From Streptomyces sp. Sge12 (GTDB lineage Bacteria > Actinomycetota > Actinomycetes > Streptomycetales > Streptomycetaceae), in contig NZ_CP020555.1 in NCBI RefSeq assembly GCF_002080455.1, forward strand, positions 2,108,001-2,172,000: a DNA stretch of 64,000 nt. Direction: 5' to 3'. The translations under genes and the position numbers were made by a program. Shown piece by piece: positions 41,397-50,052 of this stretch. The notes beneath the pieces were generated by a model. That model searched no databases, had not been told where the DNA came from, and saw only the letters and a list, made by a program, of their open reading frames with translations. Each line of letters begins with the position of its first letter. Position 1 is the stretch's first letter.

Positions 41397-41642
41397 GTCG
41401 TTTCCTTCCTCCGAGCCCAGAAGGGCACACGTGTATTGCGTCGCCCATCCTGCCCGTTTCGGCCATAAACCGGCTGTAAGGCAGTCCGCGCACGGGACCG
41501 GCGGGGCGGAAGTGAGGATTCCCTCGCCTCGCGAGGTTTCTGGGCCCAGGGTGCAGGGGAGGACGAGATCACACCCCATCCACTCCCTGAAGGCGGACAG
41601 CCACGTGCCGCCGCCGACCCACGAAGAGGGGGCGAACCCACC

Positions 41643-41822
41643 ATGGACGCATTCACCGCGGGTCTCCTGCAGCGCATCAGGACCACGCAGTCGGACCTCA
41701 GGCACGCCCGCGAGACGGGCGACGACTTCCTCGCGGAAGTGGAACAGGCGGAGCTGGAGGATCTCCAGCGCCTGGCTGCCGAACACGGTGTCCCGGTCTC
41801 GGCCGCCGTACCCGCCTGCTGA
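41643..41822 (+). CDS. Small conserved helical protein (59 aa)
   Basis: MDAFTAGLLQRIRTTQSDLR begins a 59-residue, strongly amphipathic and acidic protein with two predicted helices (about 4-25 and 28-45) and a short tail ending PAC. It has Streptomyces-like codon use, a GAGGGGG site about 12 bases before the ATG, and a terminator hairpin 60 bp past its stop. A small ORF at this place next to cutRS is, from memory, seen in other Streptomyces. No function is known. Confidence 0.7.
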   Translation: MDAFTAGLLQRIRTTQSDLRHARETGDDFLAEVEQAELEDLQRLAAEHGVPVSAAVPAC

Positions 41823-41881
41823 TCCCCTGCCTGATCCCCCGAGCTGCCGGACCTGCCCTTCCGCACGGCCCTGCACGACGT

Positions 41882-41915
41882 GAACCCCGGACGCCCGAGC
41901 GGGCGTCCGGGGTTC
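41882..41915. terminator. Bidirectional terminator
   Basis: 15-bp perfect stem (GAACCCCGGACGCCC and complement) with loop GAGC, between the 59-aa gene and the convergent inositol-phosphatase gene. Confidence 0.85.
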
Positions 41916-41922
41916 CGTGCTT

Positions 41923-42726
41923 TCAGTCGTGCCAGGCCCCGGACTCCTCCAGCAGCGGCTGCAGCGAGGCGAAGACGGCCGGGGTGGCGGCCAGGGTCAG
42001 CTCGCCCGACGCCGGCTCACCCGGACGGCCCCCCGTCAGGGCCCCGGCCTCCCGGGCGATCAGGTCGCCGGCCGCCAGGTCCCACGGGTTGAGTCCCCGC
42101 TCGTAGTACCCGTCCAGCCGCCCGGCCGCCACGTCGCACAGGTCCAGCGCCGCCGACCCGCCCCGCCGGATGTCCCGGACCAGCGGGATGATCCGGGCCG
42201 CGATCCCGGCCTGGTGGGCCCGCCGGGCCTGCACGTACGCGAAGCCGGTCCCGAGCAGCGCCTGGTCCAGCGGCGCGGCCGGGCGGCAGGCGAGGCGCTC
42301 GGTCCCCAGCCACGCCCCGCCGCCGAGGACCGCGTGGTAGGTCTCGCCGCGCATCGGCGCCGCCACGACGCCCACCACGGTCTCGCCCCCGTACTCCGCC
42401 GCGATGGACACCCCCCAGCTCGGAAGTCCGTAGAGGTAGTTCACGGTGCCGTCCAGGGGGTCGACGACCCAGCGCACCCCGCTCGTCCCGGGGGTGTCCG
42501 CGCCCTCCTCGCCCAGCAGCCCGTCCTCGGGCCGCCGGTCGGCGAGGATGCCGGTGATCAGCTTCTCCGCCGCGATGTCCATCTCGGTCACCACGTCGAT
42601 CGGGCTGCTCTTCGTCGCCGCCACCGCCAGATCGGCCGGGCGGCCGTCGCGGAGCAGAGCCCCGGCCTGCCGGGCGGCCTCCAGGCCCACGTCCAGCAGT
42701 TCGGCCTTCAGCTCGTCAGAGATCAC
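41923..42726 (-). CDS. Inositol monophosphatase family protein
   Basis: 267 residues. Mg2+-dependent sugar/inositol phosphatase: the metal-binding glutamates are in LLGEEGAD, the DPLDGT motif is in WVVDPLDGTVNYLYG, and NPWDLAAGDLIAREAGA carries the third metal aspartate and the C-terminal signature. The closest roles are myo-inositol-1-phosphate or related phosphate-ester hydrolysis. The GTG at 42726 has AGGAAG nine bases upstream. It overlaps nothing but lies 11 bp after the ferrochelatase stop, so both are likely co-transcribed. Confidence 0.9.
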   Translation of the reverse strand: MISDELKAELLDVGLEAARQAGALLRDGRPADLAVAATKSSPIDVVTEMDIAAEKLITGILADRRPEDGLLGEEGADTPGTSGVRWVVDPLDGTVNYLYGLPSWGVSIAAEYGGETVVGVVAAPMRGETYHAVLGGGAWLGTERLACRPAAPLDQALLGTGFAYVQARRAHQAGIAARIIPLVRDIRRGGSAALDLCDVAAGRLDGYYERGLNPWDLAAGDLIAREAGALTGGRPGEPASGELTLAATPAVFASLQPLLEESGAWHD

Positions 42727-42737
42727 GGTCCCACTTC

Positions 42738-43892
42738 CTACGCGTACGGACTGTCCACGCCCGCGGCCGCCGGCCGGGGGCCACGCGCCGGGCAGCAGCC
42801 CACCGCGCACCGGTCATGACTCTGCCCGAGCGTGCCGACCCAGCACTCCGCGGGCGCCTCTCCGCGCTCCTTGGCGGCCCGCTCCAGCACCAGCTCCCGT
42901 ACCGCCCCGGCGAAGCGCGGATCGGCGCCGACGGTCGCGGACCGCCGCACGGGCAGACCCAGCTCGGCCGCCTTCGCGGTGGCCTCGGTGTCCAGGTCGT
43001 AGAGGACTTCCATGTGGTCGGAGACGAAACCGATGGGCACCATGACGACGGCGGGCGCACCGGCGGCGTGCAGGGCCTCCAGGTGGTCGCAGATGTCCGG
43101 CTCCAGCCAGGGGATGTGCGGGGCGCCGCTGCGGGACTGGTAGACGAGCTCCCAGGAGTGCGCGCCCCCGGTCCGGGCGGCGACCTCGTCCGCGATCACC
43201 TTGGCGACGTCGAGGTGCTGCTTGACGTACGCCCCGCCCTCGCCGCCCTCGGTGTGGTCCTCCACGGGCCCGGAGGTGTCCGCGGCGGCGGTCGGGATGG
43301 AGTGGGTGGTGAAGGCGAGGTGCGCGCCGGAGCGCACCTCCTCGGGCAGCGAGGCGAGCGAGGCCAGCACCCCGTCGATCATGGGCTCGACGAAGCCGGG
43401 GTGGTTGAAGTAGTGGCGCAGCTTGTCCACCCGCGGCAGCTCCACGCCCTCCTCGGCCAGGGTGGCCAGCGCGTCGGCGAGGTTCTCGCGGTACTGGCGG
43501 CAGCCCGAGTACGAGGCGTAGGCGCTGGTCGCGAGCACCGCGATGCGGCGGCGTCCGTCGGCGGCCATCTCCCGCATCACGTCGGTCAGGTACGGGGCCC
43601 AGTTCCGGTTGCCCCAGTAGACCGGCAGGTCCAGCCCGTGCCCGGCGAAGTCCTTCCGCAGCGCGTCCAGCAGTTCGCGGTTCTGCCCGTTGATCGGGCT
43701 GACCCCGCCGAACCCGAAGTAGTGCTGCCCGACCTCCTTGAGCCGCTCGCGCGGGATGCCGCGGCCGCGGGTGACGTTCTCCAGGAAGGGCACGACGTCG
43801 TCGGGTCCCTCGGGGCCGCCGAAGGACAGCAGCAGGAGGGCGTCGTAAGGGGCGGCGGAGCCGCCGTCTGGGGCACAGAGCTGGTCTGACAT
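42738..43892 (-). CDS. hemH: Ferrochelatase (coproporphyrin type)
   Basis: 384 residues. It inserts Fe2+ into a porphyrin, in actinobacteria coproporphyrin III. Family blocks seen: [53 protein letters not shown] with the metal-site His, [14 protein letters not shown] and [20 protein letters not shown]. Cys131 and a C-terminal Cys-rich tail (Cys362, Cys366, Cys367 in CAVGCC, after ECWVG) match the [2Fe-2S] cluster ligands of actinobacterial enzymes. The ATG at 43892 was chosen by family length. A possible iron operator lies about 70-90 bp upstream. Confidence 0.93.
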   Translation of the reverse strand: MSDQLCAPDGGSAAPYDALLLLSFGGPEGPDDVVPFLENVTRGRGIPRERLKEVGQHYFGFGGVSPINGQNRELLDALRKDFAGHGLDLPVYWGNRNWAPYLTDVMREMAADGRRRIAVLATSAYASYSGCRQYRENLADALATLAEEGVELPRVDKLRHYFNHPGFVEPMIDGVLASLASLPEEVRSGAHLAFTTHSIPTAAADTSGPVEDHTEGGEGGAYVKQHLDVAKVIADEVAARTGGAHSWELVYQSRSGAPHIPWLEPDICDHLEALHAAGAPAVVMVPIGFVSDHMEVLYDLDTEATAKAAELGLPVRRSATVGADPRFAGAVRELVLERAAKERGEAPAECWVGTLGQSHDRCAVGCCPARGPRPAAAGVDSPYA

Positions 43893-43960
43893 GCCTCGAA
43901 TCCTGCCACCCGGCGTCCGCCACCGGGCAACGGACCCGGCCCGTCCCACGCTTCGAACAG

Positions 43961-43980
43961 CAGGTAAGGTCACCCTAACT
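43961..43980. promoter_or_regulatory. Possible DmdR/IdeR iron box
   Basis: On the minus strand TTAGGGTGACCTTACCT matches the DtxR-family consensus (TTAGGTTAGGCTAACCTAA) at about two thirds of positions, with both outer half-sites good. It lies between divergent hemH and an MFS gene and could repress either. Confidence 0.45.
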
Positions 43981-44067
43981 TCCTGTCGGTGTTTTCCCCA
44001 TGCGGGTGCCTTGTCGGCAGACGTAATCTGTTCTGGCCCCACCACGTCCCTTACGGAGGGCACCACC

Positions 44068-45324
44068 TTGCCCAGTCCCTACCGCGCGATATTCGCGACC
44101 CCCGGCACCAAGGGGTTCACAGCCGCCGGCCTCCTGGGCCGGATGCCGCTGTCCATGGTGGGCATCGGTGTCCTCACGATGATCACCGAGCTGGGCGGCA
44201 GCTACGCCCTCGCGGGCGGGATCACCGCCACCATCGCCCTGTCCGCCGCCGCGGTGGGCCCGCAGGTGTCGCGGCTGGTGGACCAGTACGGGCAGCGGCG
44301 GGTGCTGCGCCCGGCCACCCTGATCGCGGGCGCCGCGGTGACCGGCCTGCTGGTCGCGTCGGCGGGCGGCTGGCCGAGCTGGACCCTCTTCGTCTTCGCC
44401 GTCGTCGCCGGATGCGTGCCCAGCGTCGGGTCGATGGTCCGGGCCCGTTGGACGGCCCTGTTCCGCGACACCCCGCAGCTGCACACGGCCTACTCGTTCG
44501 AGTCGATCGTCGACGAGCTCTGCTTCATCATCGGCCCGCCGCTGGCCGCGACGCTGTCGGCCGGCTGGTTCCCCGAGGCCGGTCCGGTGGTCGCCCTCGT
44601 CTTCCTGGTGACGGGCGTGTGGTGGCTGACGGCCCTCACCGCCACCGAGCCCGAGCCGCATCCGCACCAGGAGCACACGGACCGGTCCTCGGCGCTGCGC
44701 TCCCCCGGCCTCCAGGTCCTCGTGGCGACCTTCGTCGCGACCGGCGCGATCTTCGGCTCCGTGGACGTCGCCACCCTGGCCTTCGCCGAGGAGCACGGCA
44801 CCAAATCCCTCGGTGGGGTGTTCCTGGCGATCTGGGCGTTCGGATCCTGCCTCGCGGGCATCGTCTTCGGCCTCATGCACTTCAAGGGCAGGGCCGAACC
44901 CCGCTGGGTACTGGGCATCAGTGCGATGGCCGTGAGTATGATCCCCCTCCTACTGGCCGGGAACTTGCCGTTCTTGGCCGTGGCGCTCTTCGTCTCGGGC
45001 CTCGCCATCGCTCCCACGATGATCACCACGATGGCCCTGATCGAGGCGCACGTGCCACACGCGAAGCTGACCGAGGGCATGACCTGGATCAGCACCGGCC
45101 TCGCGGTCGGAATCGCGCTCGGGTCCTCCGTGACCGGCTGGGTCGTCGACGCAGCGGGTGCGCAGACCGGGTACGTCGTCTCCGTATCGGCGGGAGTGGC
45201 CGCGGCGGCGGTTGCGTTCGCGGGATACCGCCGGCTGACGAGGCCGGCGCAAGGGGAGGAGCCAGCAACCGATGGGGACGGCGACAGCAGGGAAGAGCAG
45301 CGGGGGACGGACCGCGTGGCATAA
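44068..45324 (+). CDS. MFS transporter
   Basis: 418 residues, about 12 hydrophobic helices, and the MFS loop signature between helices 2 and 3 ([19 protein letters not shown]). The N-terminal [21 protein letters not shown] is typical of a Streptomyces MFS subgroup of unknown substrate. The start is a TTG at 44068 with GGAGGG eight bases upstream; the ATG in LLGRMPLSM would delete part of helix 1. The C-terminal 53 bp overlap the oxidase gene in another frame. An iron-box-like sequence lies about 90 bp upstream. Confidence 0.85.
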   Translation: MPSPYRAIFATPGTKGFTAAGLLGRMPLSMVGIGVLTMITELGGSYALAGGITATIALSAAAVGPQVSRLVDQYGQRRVLRPATLIAGAAVTGLLVASAGGWPSWTLFVFAVVAGCVPSVGSMVRARWTALFRDTPQLHTAYSFESIVDELCFIIGPPLAATLSAGWFPEAGPVVALVFLVTGVWWLTALTATEPEPHPHQEHTDRSSALRSPGLQVLVATFVATGAIFGSVDVATLAFAEEHGTKSLGGVFLAIWAFGSCLAGIVFGLMHFKGRAEPRWVLGISAMAVSMIPLLLAGNLPFLAVALFVSGLAIAPTMITTMALIEAHVPHAKLTEGMTWISTGLAVGIALGSSVTGWVVDAAGAQTGYVVSVSAGVAAAAVAFAGYRRLTRPAQGEEPATDGDGDSREEQRGTDRVA

Positions 45325-46603
45325 CTGGGCGGGCAACATCACCGCCACACCGGCCCGCGTGGTGACCCCGGCCTCGGTCGGGGAGCTCCAGGAGGCGGTC
45401 CGCCGGGCCGCCGAGGACGGGCTGCGGGTGAAGGCGGTCGGCACCGGCCACTCCTTCACCGCGGCCGCCGCGACCGACGGGGTGCTCGTACGCCCGCAGG
45501 CCCTCGCCGGGATCCGGTCGATCGACCGGGCCGCGGGCACCGTCACCGTGGCGGCGGGCACGGTCCTCAAGGACCTCAACCGGGCCCTGGCCGCGGAGGG
45601 CCTCTCGCTCACCAACATGGGCGACATCATGGAGCAGACGGTCTCCGGCGCCACCAGCACCGGCACCCACGGCACCGGCCGCGACTCGGCCTCCCTCTCC
45701 GCCCAGATCCGGGGCCTGGAGCTGGTCACCGCCGACGGGCGGCTGCTGATCTGCTCCGAGAAGGAGAATCCCGAGGTCTTCGCGGCGGCCCGGCTGGGCA
45801 TCGGCGCGCTCGGCATCGTCACCGCGATCACCTTCGCCGTGGAGCCGATCTTCTTCCTGACCGCCCGGGAGGAGCCGATGGGGTTCGACCGGGTGACGGC
45901 CGAGTTCGAGGAACACTTCGCGGAGAACGAGCACTTCGAGTTCTACTGGTTCCCGCACACCGGCAACTGCAACACCAAGCGGAACAACCGCAGCCAAGGC
46001 CCGGCCGCCCCGCCCGGACCGGTGAGCGCCTGGATCGAGGACGAGTTGCTCTCCAACGGCCTCTTCCAGGCCGTCAACTCGCTGGGCCGCGCGGTCCCGG
46101 CCACCATCCCCTCCATCGCCCGCGTCGCCAGCCGCGCCCTGTCGGCGCGCACCTACACGGACATCCCGTACAAGGTGTTCACCAGCCCGCGCCGGGTGCG
46201 GTTCGTGGAGATGGAGTACGCACTCCCGCGCGAGCGGGTGCCCCTGGCGCTGCGCGAACTGCGGGCGATGGTCGACCGCTCGGGGCTGCGGATCAGCTTC
46301 CCCGTGGAGGTGCGCACGGCACCGGCGGACGACATCACGCTGTCGACGGCGTCCGGCCGCGACACGGCGTACATCGCGGTGCACATGTACAGGGGCACCC
46401 CCTACCAGGGCTACTTCACGGCGGCCGAGCGCATCTTCACCGCGCACGGCGGGCGTCCGCACTGGGGCAAGGTGCACACGCGGGACGCGCAGTACTTCTC
46501 CGAGGTCTACCCGCGGTTCGGTGAGTTCACCGCGCTGCGCGACCGCCTCGACCCGGACCGGGTCTTCGGCAACGACTACCTGCGGCGGGTCCTGGGCGAC
46601 TGA
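45272..46603 (+). CDS. FAD-dependent sugar-1,4-lactone oxidase (ALO family)
   Basis: 443 residues. An N-terminal PCMH FAD-binding domain has VGTGHSFTAAAATDGVLV, a motif in which His normally anchors FAD covalently, and SGATSTGTHGTG. A C-terminal ALO domain follows (VHMYRGTPYQGYF, PHWGKVHTRD, PRFGEFTALRDRLDPDRVFGNDYL). The family oxidises sugar lactones or alditols with O2. The exact substrate (arabinono-lactone, gulono-lactone or xylitol-like) cannot be read. The ATG follows GGGGAGGAG and lies inside the MFS gene, so the two are coupled. Confidence 0.9.
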   Translation: MGTATAGKSSGGRTAWHNWAGNITATPARVVTPASVGELQEAVRRAAEDGLRVKAVGTGHSFTAAAATDGVLVRPQALAGIRSIDRAAGTVTVAAGTVLKDLNRALAAEGLSLTNMGDIMEQTVSGATSTGTHGTGRDSASLSAQIRGLELVTADGRLLICSEKENPEVFAAARLGIGALGIVTAITFAVEPIFFLTAREEPMGFDRVTAEFEEHFAENEHFEFYWFPHTGNCNTKRNNRSQGPAAPPGPVSAWIEDELLSNGLFQAVNSLGRAVPATIPSIARVASRALSARTYTDIPYKVFTSPRRVRFVEMEYALPRERVPLALRELRAMVDRSGLRISFPVEVRTAPADDITLSTASGRDTAYIAVHMYRGTPYQGYFTAAERIFTAHGGRPHWGKVHTRDAQYFSEVYPRFGEFTALRDRLDPDRVFGNDYLRRVLGD

Positions 46604-46618
46604 CCCGGCCCCGGCGGC

Positions 46619-47437
46619 TCACTGCTGCGCGGTGCTCTGCCGCGGCGCCGGTGCCGAGGCGTCAGGACCGGGCGCCGGGACCGACGGCGCGGTGCTCGGG
46701 GAGGAGGACGGGGCCTGCTTCGACGGGGAGGCGCCGGGCGTCGGCTCCCCGGAGGTCCCGGGACTCCCGGAGCTCCCCGGGCCGCCGGAGCCCGAGGGGC
46801 TCGGCCCGGGGCTCGGGCTGTGGTCGCCCTGCGGGTGCGAAGGGCTCGGCGAGGTACCGGAGCCGGGGGTACGGGTCCGCCCGCCCTTCTCGTCGGCGCC
46901 CGGCCCGTCCCGGTGCGGGGCGGGCCGGTCCTCGCCCGCCGTGCGGGTGCCGCCGGAGAAGAGGGTGCCGCCGCCGCTGCTGACCGAGGTGCCGGCCATC
47001 GCCTCGTAGGTGCCGAGGCCGCCGATGGCGATGGCGAAGGCCGCGCCGGAGGCGACCGCGGTGCGCTTCCAGCCCCGTACCCGGGTGCCGTGCACGGTGG
47101 CCGCGCCGAACTCCCCGGTGGCCGTGGCCTCCGGGGCACCGTCCGCCCGCGACTCCTCGCGGGGCGACGGCACCCGCCGGGCCCCGGTCCGGGCGCTCTC
47201 CCGCAGCTGGTCGCCGGTGCGCCGGAAGAAGTGCTGGATGACGGGTCCGCCCGCGGTGGCGACGACGCTGACCACACCGGCCCCGAGGATGGTCCCGTAG
47301 ACGCCCATCTTCGAGGCGAGCAGGGCCGCCGCGACGGTGGCGAGGGAGGAGCCGGCGACCTGGGCCGCGCTCAGGTCGAGCTTCTTGTCATCCGGTTCGT
47401 CCTCGACGTCCCGCGTCGCCTTCTGACCCTTCGTCAT
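46619..47437 (-). CDS. Hypothetical membrane protein with Pro/Ser-rich tail
   Basis: 272 residues. Two hydrophobic stretches (about 26-68, LAAALLASKMGVYGTILGAGVVSVVATAGG, and around 122-145, TAVASGAAFAIAIGGLGTYEAMAG) are separated by a polar loop, and residues 165-272 are a low-complexity Ser/Pro/Gly/Thr tail that would be outside the cell if the last helix exports it. Similar proteins are annotated only as hypothetical in Streptomyces. The gene is convergent with the oxidase, 15 bp away. Confidence 0.75.
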   Translation of the reverse strand: MTKGQKATRDVEDEPDDKKLDLSAAQVAGSSLATVAAALLASKMGVYGTILGAGVVSVVATAGGPVIQHFFRRTGDQLRESARTGARRVPSPREESRADGAPEATATGEFGAATVHGTRVRGWKRTAVASGAAFAIAIGGLGTYEAMAGTSVSSGGGTLFSGGTRTAGEDRPAPHRDGPGADEKGGRTRTPGSGTSPSPSHPQGDHSPSPGPSPSGSGGPGSSGSPGTSGEPTPGASPSKQAPSSSPSTAPSVPAPGPDASAPAPRQSTAQQ

Positions 47438-47714
47438 CCCCGGTGTGTCCCGCCTCTCGCGCTTCTCCTCTTTCAGGAGTTACCGACCGCTGGGCGAAGC
47501 AGATAGTTCCGTTTCTGGTGATTATGTGAAGCAAGACACCCGAAAACGGACCACGGGTGCAGGTCGGACCCGATCGAGGGCAGGCCAACTCCCGCCGTCC
47601 GGGGAAAGTTCGGCGGCGCGGCGGTCCACCCAGGTGGCCCGAATGGAGTACTGTGGCGAGCCCTGGGGCCGTCCTTCCTTTCGGATGTCCGGACTCGGGA
47701 GAGGGGGCCGACTG

Positions 47715-47780
47715 ATGGAACACGGCACTCAAAGACCGGTGATGCCGCGGTATTGCACGGGCTCCTGCTGCGCACAGTAA
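47715..47780 (+). CDS. Possible Cys-containing leader peptide (21 aa)
   Basis: MEHGTQRPVMPRYCTGSCC is followed by Ala-Gln-stop. A GAGAGGGGGCC stretch 7-15 bases upstream could be a ribosome site. The stop codon lies inside a 12-bp hairpin. It may be a regulatory upstream ORF for sepH, which starts 180 bp later, or chance. Conservation is needed to decide. Confidence 0.25.
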   Translation: MEHGTQRPVMPRYCTGSCCAQ

Positions 47781-47798
47781 CCGTTCGGTCACTGTGCG
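47771..47798 (+). other. Hairpin overlapping the leader ORF stop
   Basis: CGCACAGTAACC pairs with GGTCACTGTGCG with one mismatch and loop GTTC. The leader ORF stop (47778-47780) is within the left arm, so a terminating ribosome would melt it. Confidence 0.5.
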
Positions 47799-47959
47799 TG
47801 CCCAACAGGTAACCGTGCCATAACGGCGATCAAGGGCGCATGCCCGACACGCCGGTTTAACTCGGCAAGGTTGTGGCAGGCTGCACCCGGGCAGGCCACA
47901 CTCGACTAGCGGAAGCAGCGACGCACGTGACGTCGGCAGGCACCACCCGGGAGGTCCCC

Positions 47960-48985
47960 ATGCCCGAACTGCGTGTCGTGGCCGTCTCAAATGACGGCAC
48001 ACGACTGGTGCTCAAGGCTGCGGACAGCACGGAGTACACGCTTCCGATCGACGAGCGGCTCCGGGCCGCCGTCCGCAACGATCGCGCGCGCCTGAACCAG
48101 ATCGAGATCGAGGTGGAGAGCCACCTCCGCCCCCGCGACATCCAGGCCCGCATACGAGCCGGTGCCTCCGCGGAGGAGGTCGCTCAGCTCGCCGGCATCC
48201 CCGTCGACCGCGTACGCCGCTTCGAGGGTCCGGTGCTCGCCGAGCGCGCGTTCATGGCCGAGCGCGCCCGCAAGACCCCCGTGCGCCGTCCCGGCGAGAA
48301 CACCGGGCCCCAGCTCGGCGAGGCCGTGCAGGAGCGGCTGACCCTGCGCGGCGCCGAGAAGGAATCCGTCCAGTGGGACTCCTGGCGCCGCGACGACGGC
48401 ACCTGGGAGGTCCTCCTCGTCTACCGGGTCGCGGGCGAACCGCACTCGGCGAGCTGGACCTACGACCCGCCGCGCCGCCTGGTCGTGGCCGTCGACGACG
48501 AGGCCCGTTCGCTGATCGGCGAGTCGGAGGACCTGCCGGCGGCGCCGGAGCCGAGCTTCCCCTTCGTACCGAGGATCGCGCGGCTTCCGCGTGACCGGCC
48601 GCTGGACCGCGCCCTGGACCGGCAGCTGGAACGGGCCGAGAACCGGCCGGCGCCCGCGCCGGAACCGGAGGAGGAACGGGACACCCTGACCAGCCTGCTG
48701 GAAGCCGTCCCGAGCTTCCGCGGCGACATGGTCGTCCCGGAGCGCACCGAGGCCCCGGACACGGAACCGGAGGCGGAGGAGCCGCCGGCCCCCGCCGCCT
48801 CGGCGGGCGCGGGCGCCGCGTACGCCGATGTCCTGATGCCCCGTACGGTGGCGGGTCACCGCGACCGGCTGACCGGCACCACCGACCGGCAGGCCGAGGC
48901 CGACGGGGTTCGCCCCGGGCGCCGTGCGGCCGTACCGAGCTGGGACGAGATCGTCTTCGGCACCCGGCGCAAGAAGCAGGAGTAG
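47960..48985 (+). CDS. sepH: SepH, cell-division regulator (DUF3071)
   Basis: 341 residues. In Streptomyces SepH binds FtsZ and stimulates its assembly at division septa. The N-terminal DUF3071 domain has LRVVAVSNDGTRLVLKAADS and a helix-turn-helix stretch (PRDIQARIRAGASAEEVAQLAG). A second conserved block is ESVQWDSWRRDDGTWEVLLVY. The acidic, Pro-rich C-terminal half is disordered and ends in a conserved WDEIVFGTRRKK motif, the usual SepH C-terminus. The ATG has GGGAGG upstream. A terminator begins in the stop codon. Confidence 0.93.
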   Translation: MPELRVVAVSNDGTRLVLKAADSTEYTLPIDERLRAAVRNDRARLNQIEIEVESHLRPRDIQARIRAGASAEEVAQLAGIPVDRVRRFEGPVLAERAFMAERARKTPVRRPGENTGPQLGEAVQERLTLRGAEKESVQWDSWRRDDGTWEVLLVYRVAGEPHSASWTYDPPRRLVVAVDDEARSLIGESEDLPAAPEPSFPFVPRIARLPRDRPLDRALDRQLERAENRPAPAPEPEEERDTLTSLLEAVPSFRGDMVVPERTEAPDTEPEAEEPPAPAASAGAGAAYADVLMPRTVAGHRDRLTGTTDRQAEADGVRPGRRAAVPSWDEIVFGTRRKKQE

Positions 48986-49022
48986 CGCAGCTGCCGCCGG
49001 GCCTTCCCGGCGGCAGCTGCGC
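48985..49022. terminator. Terminator starting within the sepH stop codon
   Basis: 17-bp perfect stem (GCGCAGCTGCCGCCGGG and complement) with loop CCTT; its first base is the last base of the sepH TAG. It can also end the convergent sulfurtransferase transcript. Confidence 0.85.
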
Positions 49023-49030
49023 CGGTCGGC

Positions 49031-49885
49031 CTACCGGGGGTCCGGGCCCGTGGCCACCGGGCGGGCCGGGTCGGCGGACCATTCGGACCAGCTGCCCGCG
49101 TAGAGGTCCGACGCGATGCCGGCCACTTCCAGGGCCAGTACCTCGTGCGCCCCGGACACTCCCGAGCCGCAGTACACCCCGACCGAGGTCCCCTCGGACG
49201 CGCCGAGCCCCTCGAACCGGGCGCGCAGGGCGTCCGCCGGCAGGAACCGCCCGTCCGGGCCCACATTTTCCGTGGTCGGGGCGGACAGCGCGCCCGGGAT
49301 GTGGCCGCCGACCGGGTCGATGGGCTCCACCTCGCCCCGGTAGCGCTCCCCCGCTCGGGCGTCCAGGAGGACCCCTTCCCGCGCGCGCAGGGCAGCCGAG
49401 TCCGCGTCCAGCAGCCCGACCGCCCCCGGAGTTGGCTTGAAATCGCCCTCCGCCGGAGTCACCCGATCGGCCGTCACCGCGCCACCGGACGCCGTCCACG
49501 CGGTCAGGCCGCCGTCCAGAACCCGCACGTTCGGGTGACCTGTCCAGCGCAGCAACCACCACGCCCGGGCGGCCGCCCAGCCCAGACCGCCGTCGTACAC
49601 GACCACCGGCCCGTCCGCCGGGACGCCCGCCCGTCGCATCGCCTCGCCGAAGGCCTCCGGGTCCGGCAGCGGGTGCCGGCCGCCCGACCCGGGCGGACCT
49701 GCCAGTTCCCGGTCGAGGTCGACGTACACCGCCCCCGGGAGGTGTCCTGCCTCGTAGGCGGGCCGCTGGTCGGGGCCGCCGAGCTGCCAGCGGACGTCCA
49801 GCAGCACCGGCGGACGGGGGCCCGCCAGCTCGGTCCTCAGTTCGGTGGCGGAGAGGATCGCAGATTTCGCAGTCATGCCGGCCAT
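49031..49885 (-). CDS. sseA: Rhodanese-type sulfurtransferase (thiosulfate/3-mercaptopyruvate)
   Basis: About 284 residues with two rhodanese domains. The N-terminal domain (LLDVRWQLGG, GHLPGAVYVDLD, VVVYDGGLGWAAARAWWLL) lacks the catalytic cysteine. The C-terminal domain carries it, Cys239 in VYCGSGVSGAH. The loop CGSGVSG is nearer to the thiosulfate/mercaptopyruvate group than to single-domain rhodaneses. Two ATGs are possible, 49885 (right after GGGAGGAAG) and 49876; the difference is three residues. It is likely monocistronic and convergent with sepH. Confidence 0.88.
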   Translation of the reverse strand: MAGMTAKSAILSATELRTELAGPRPPVLLDVRWQLGGPDQRPAYEAGHLPGAVYVDLDRELAGPPGSGGRHPLPDPEAFGEAMRRAGVPADGPVVVYDGGLGWAAARAWWLLRWTGHPNVRVLDGGLTAWTASGGAVTADRVTPAEGDFKPTPGAVGLLDADSAALRAREGVLLDARAGERYRGEVEPIDPVGGHIPGALSAPTTENVGPDGRFLPADALRARFEGLGASEGTSVGVYCGSGVSGAHEVLALEVAGIASDLYAGSWSEWSADPARPVATGPDPR

Positions 49886-50052
49886 CTTCCTCCCCGCCCC
49901 GCACACGCGTAACAGGCCCGTCATCGGCGGGCCGCACCGATCCGGTCAACTCCGCGCCACGCCCCCTCGATGCGGCCCGGTCGGGGCGCGCCGAGTCCCC
50001 GGGAGTGGAAGCATCAGCACCGGTAAGCGCCACGACGGAGGAGACGGCTGAC

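Larger units (their letters stand above)
47438..47959. other. Long intergenic/leader region upstream of sepH
   Basis: 522 bp between two divergent genes. It should hold the promoter of the hypothetical membrane protein and that of sepH. A 21-codon ORF rich in cysteine (47715-47780) and a hairpin (47771-47798) overlapping its stop are visible; see those entries. The other ORFs here look like shadows. Confidence 0.5.

Noticed and set aside
47388..48002. Minus-strand ORFs of 110-204 codons upstream of sepH
   Set aside because: They overlap each other and the start of sepH, have no family similarity or ribosome site, and differ in codon use from true genes.
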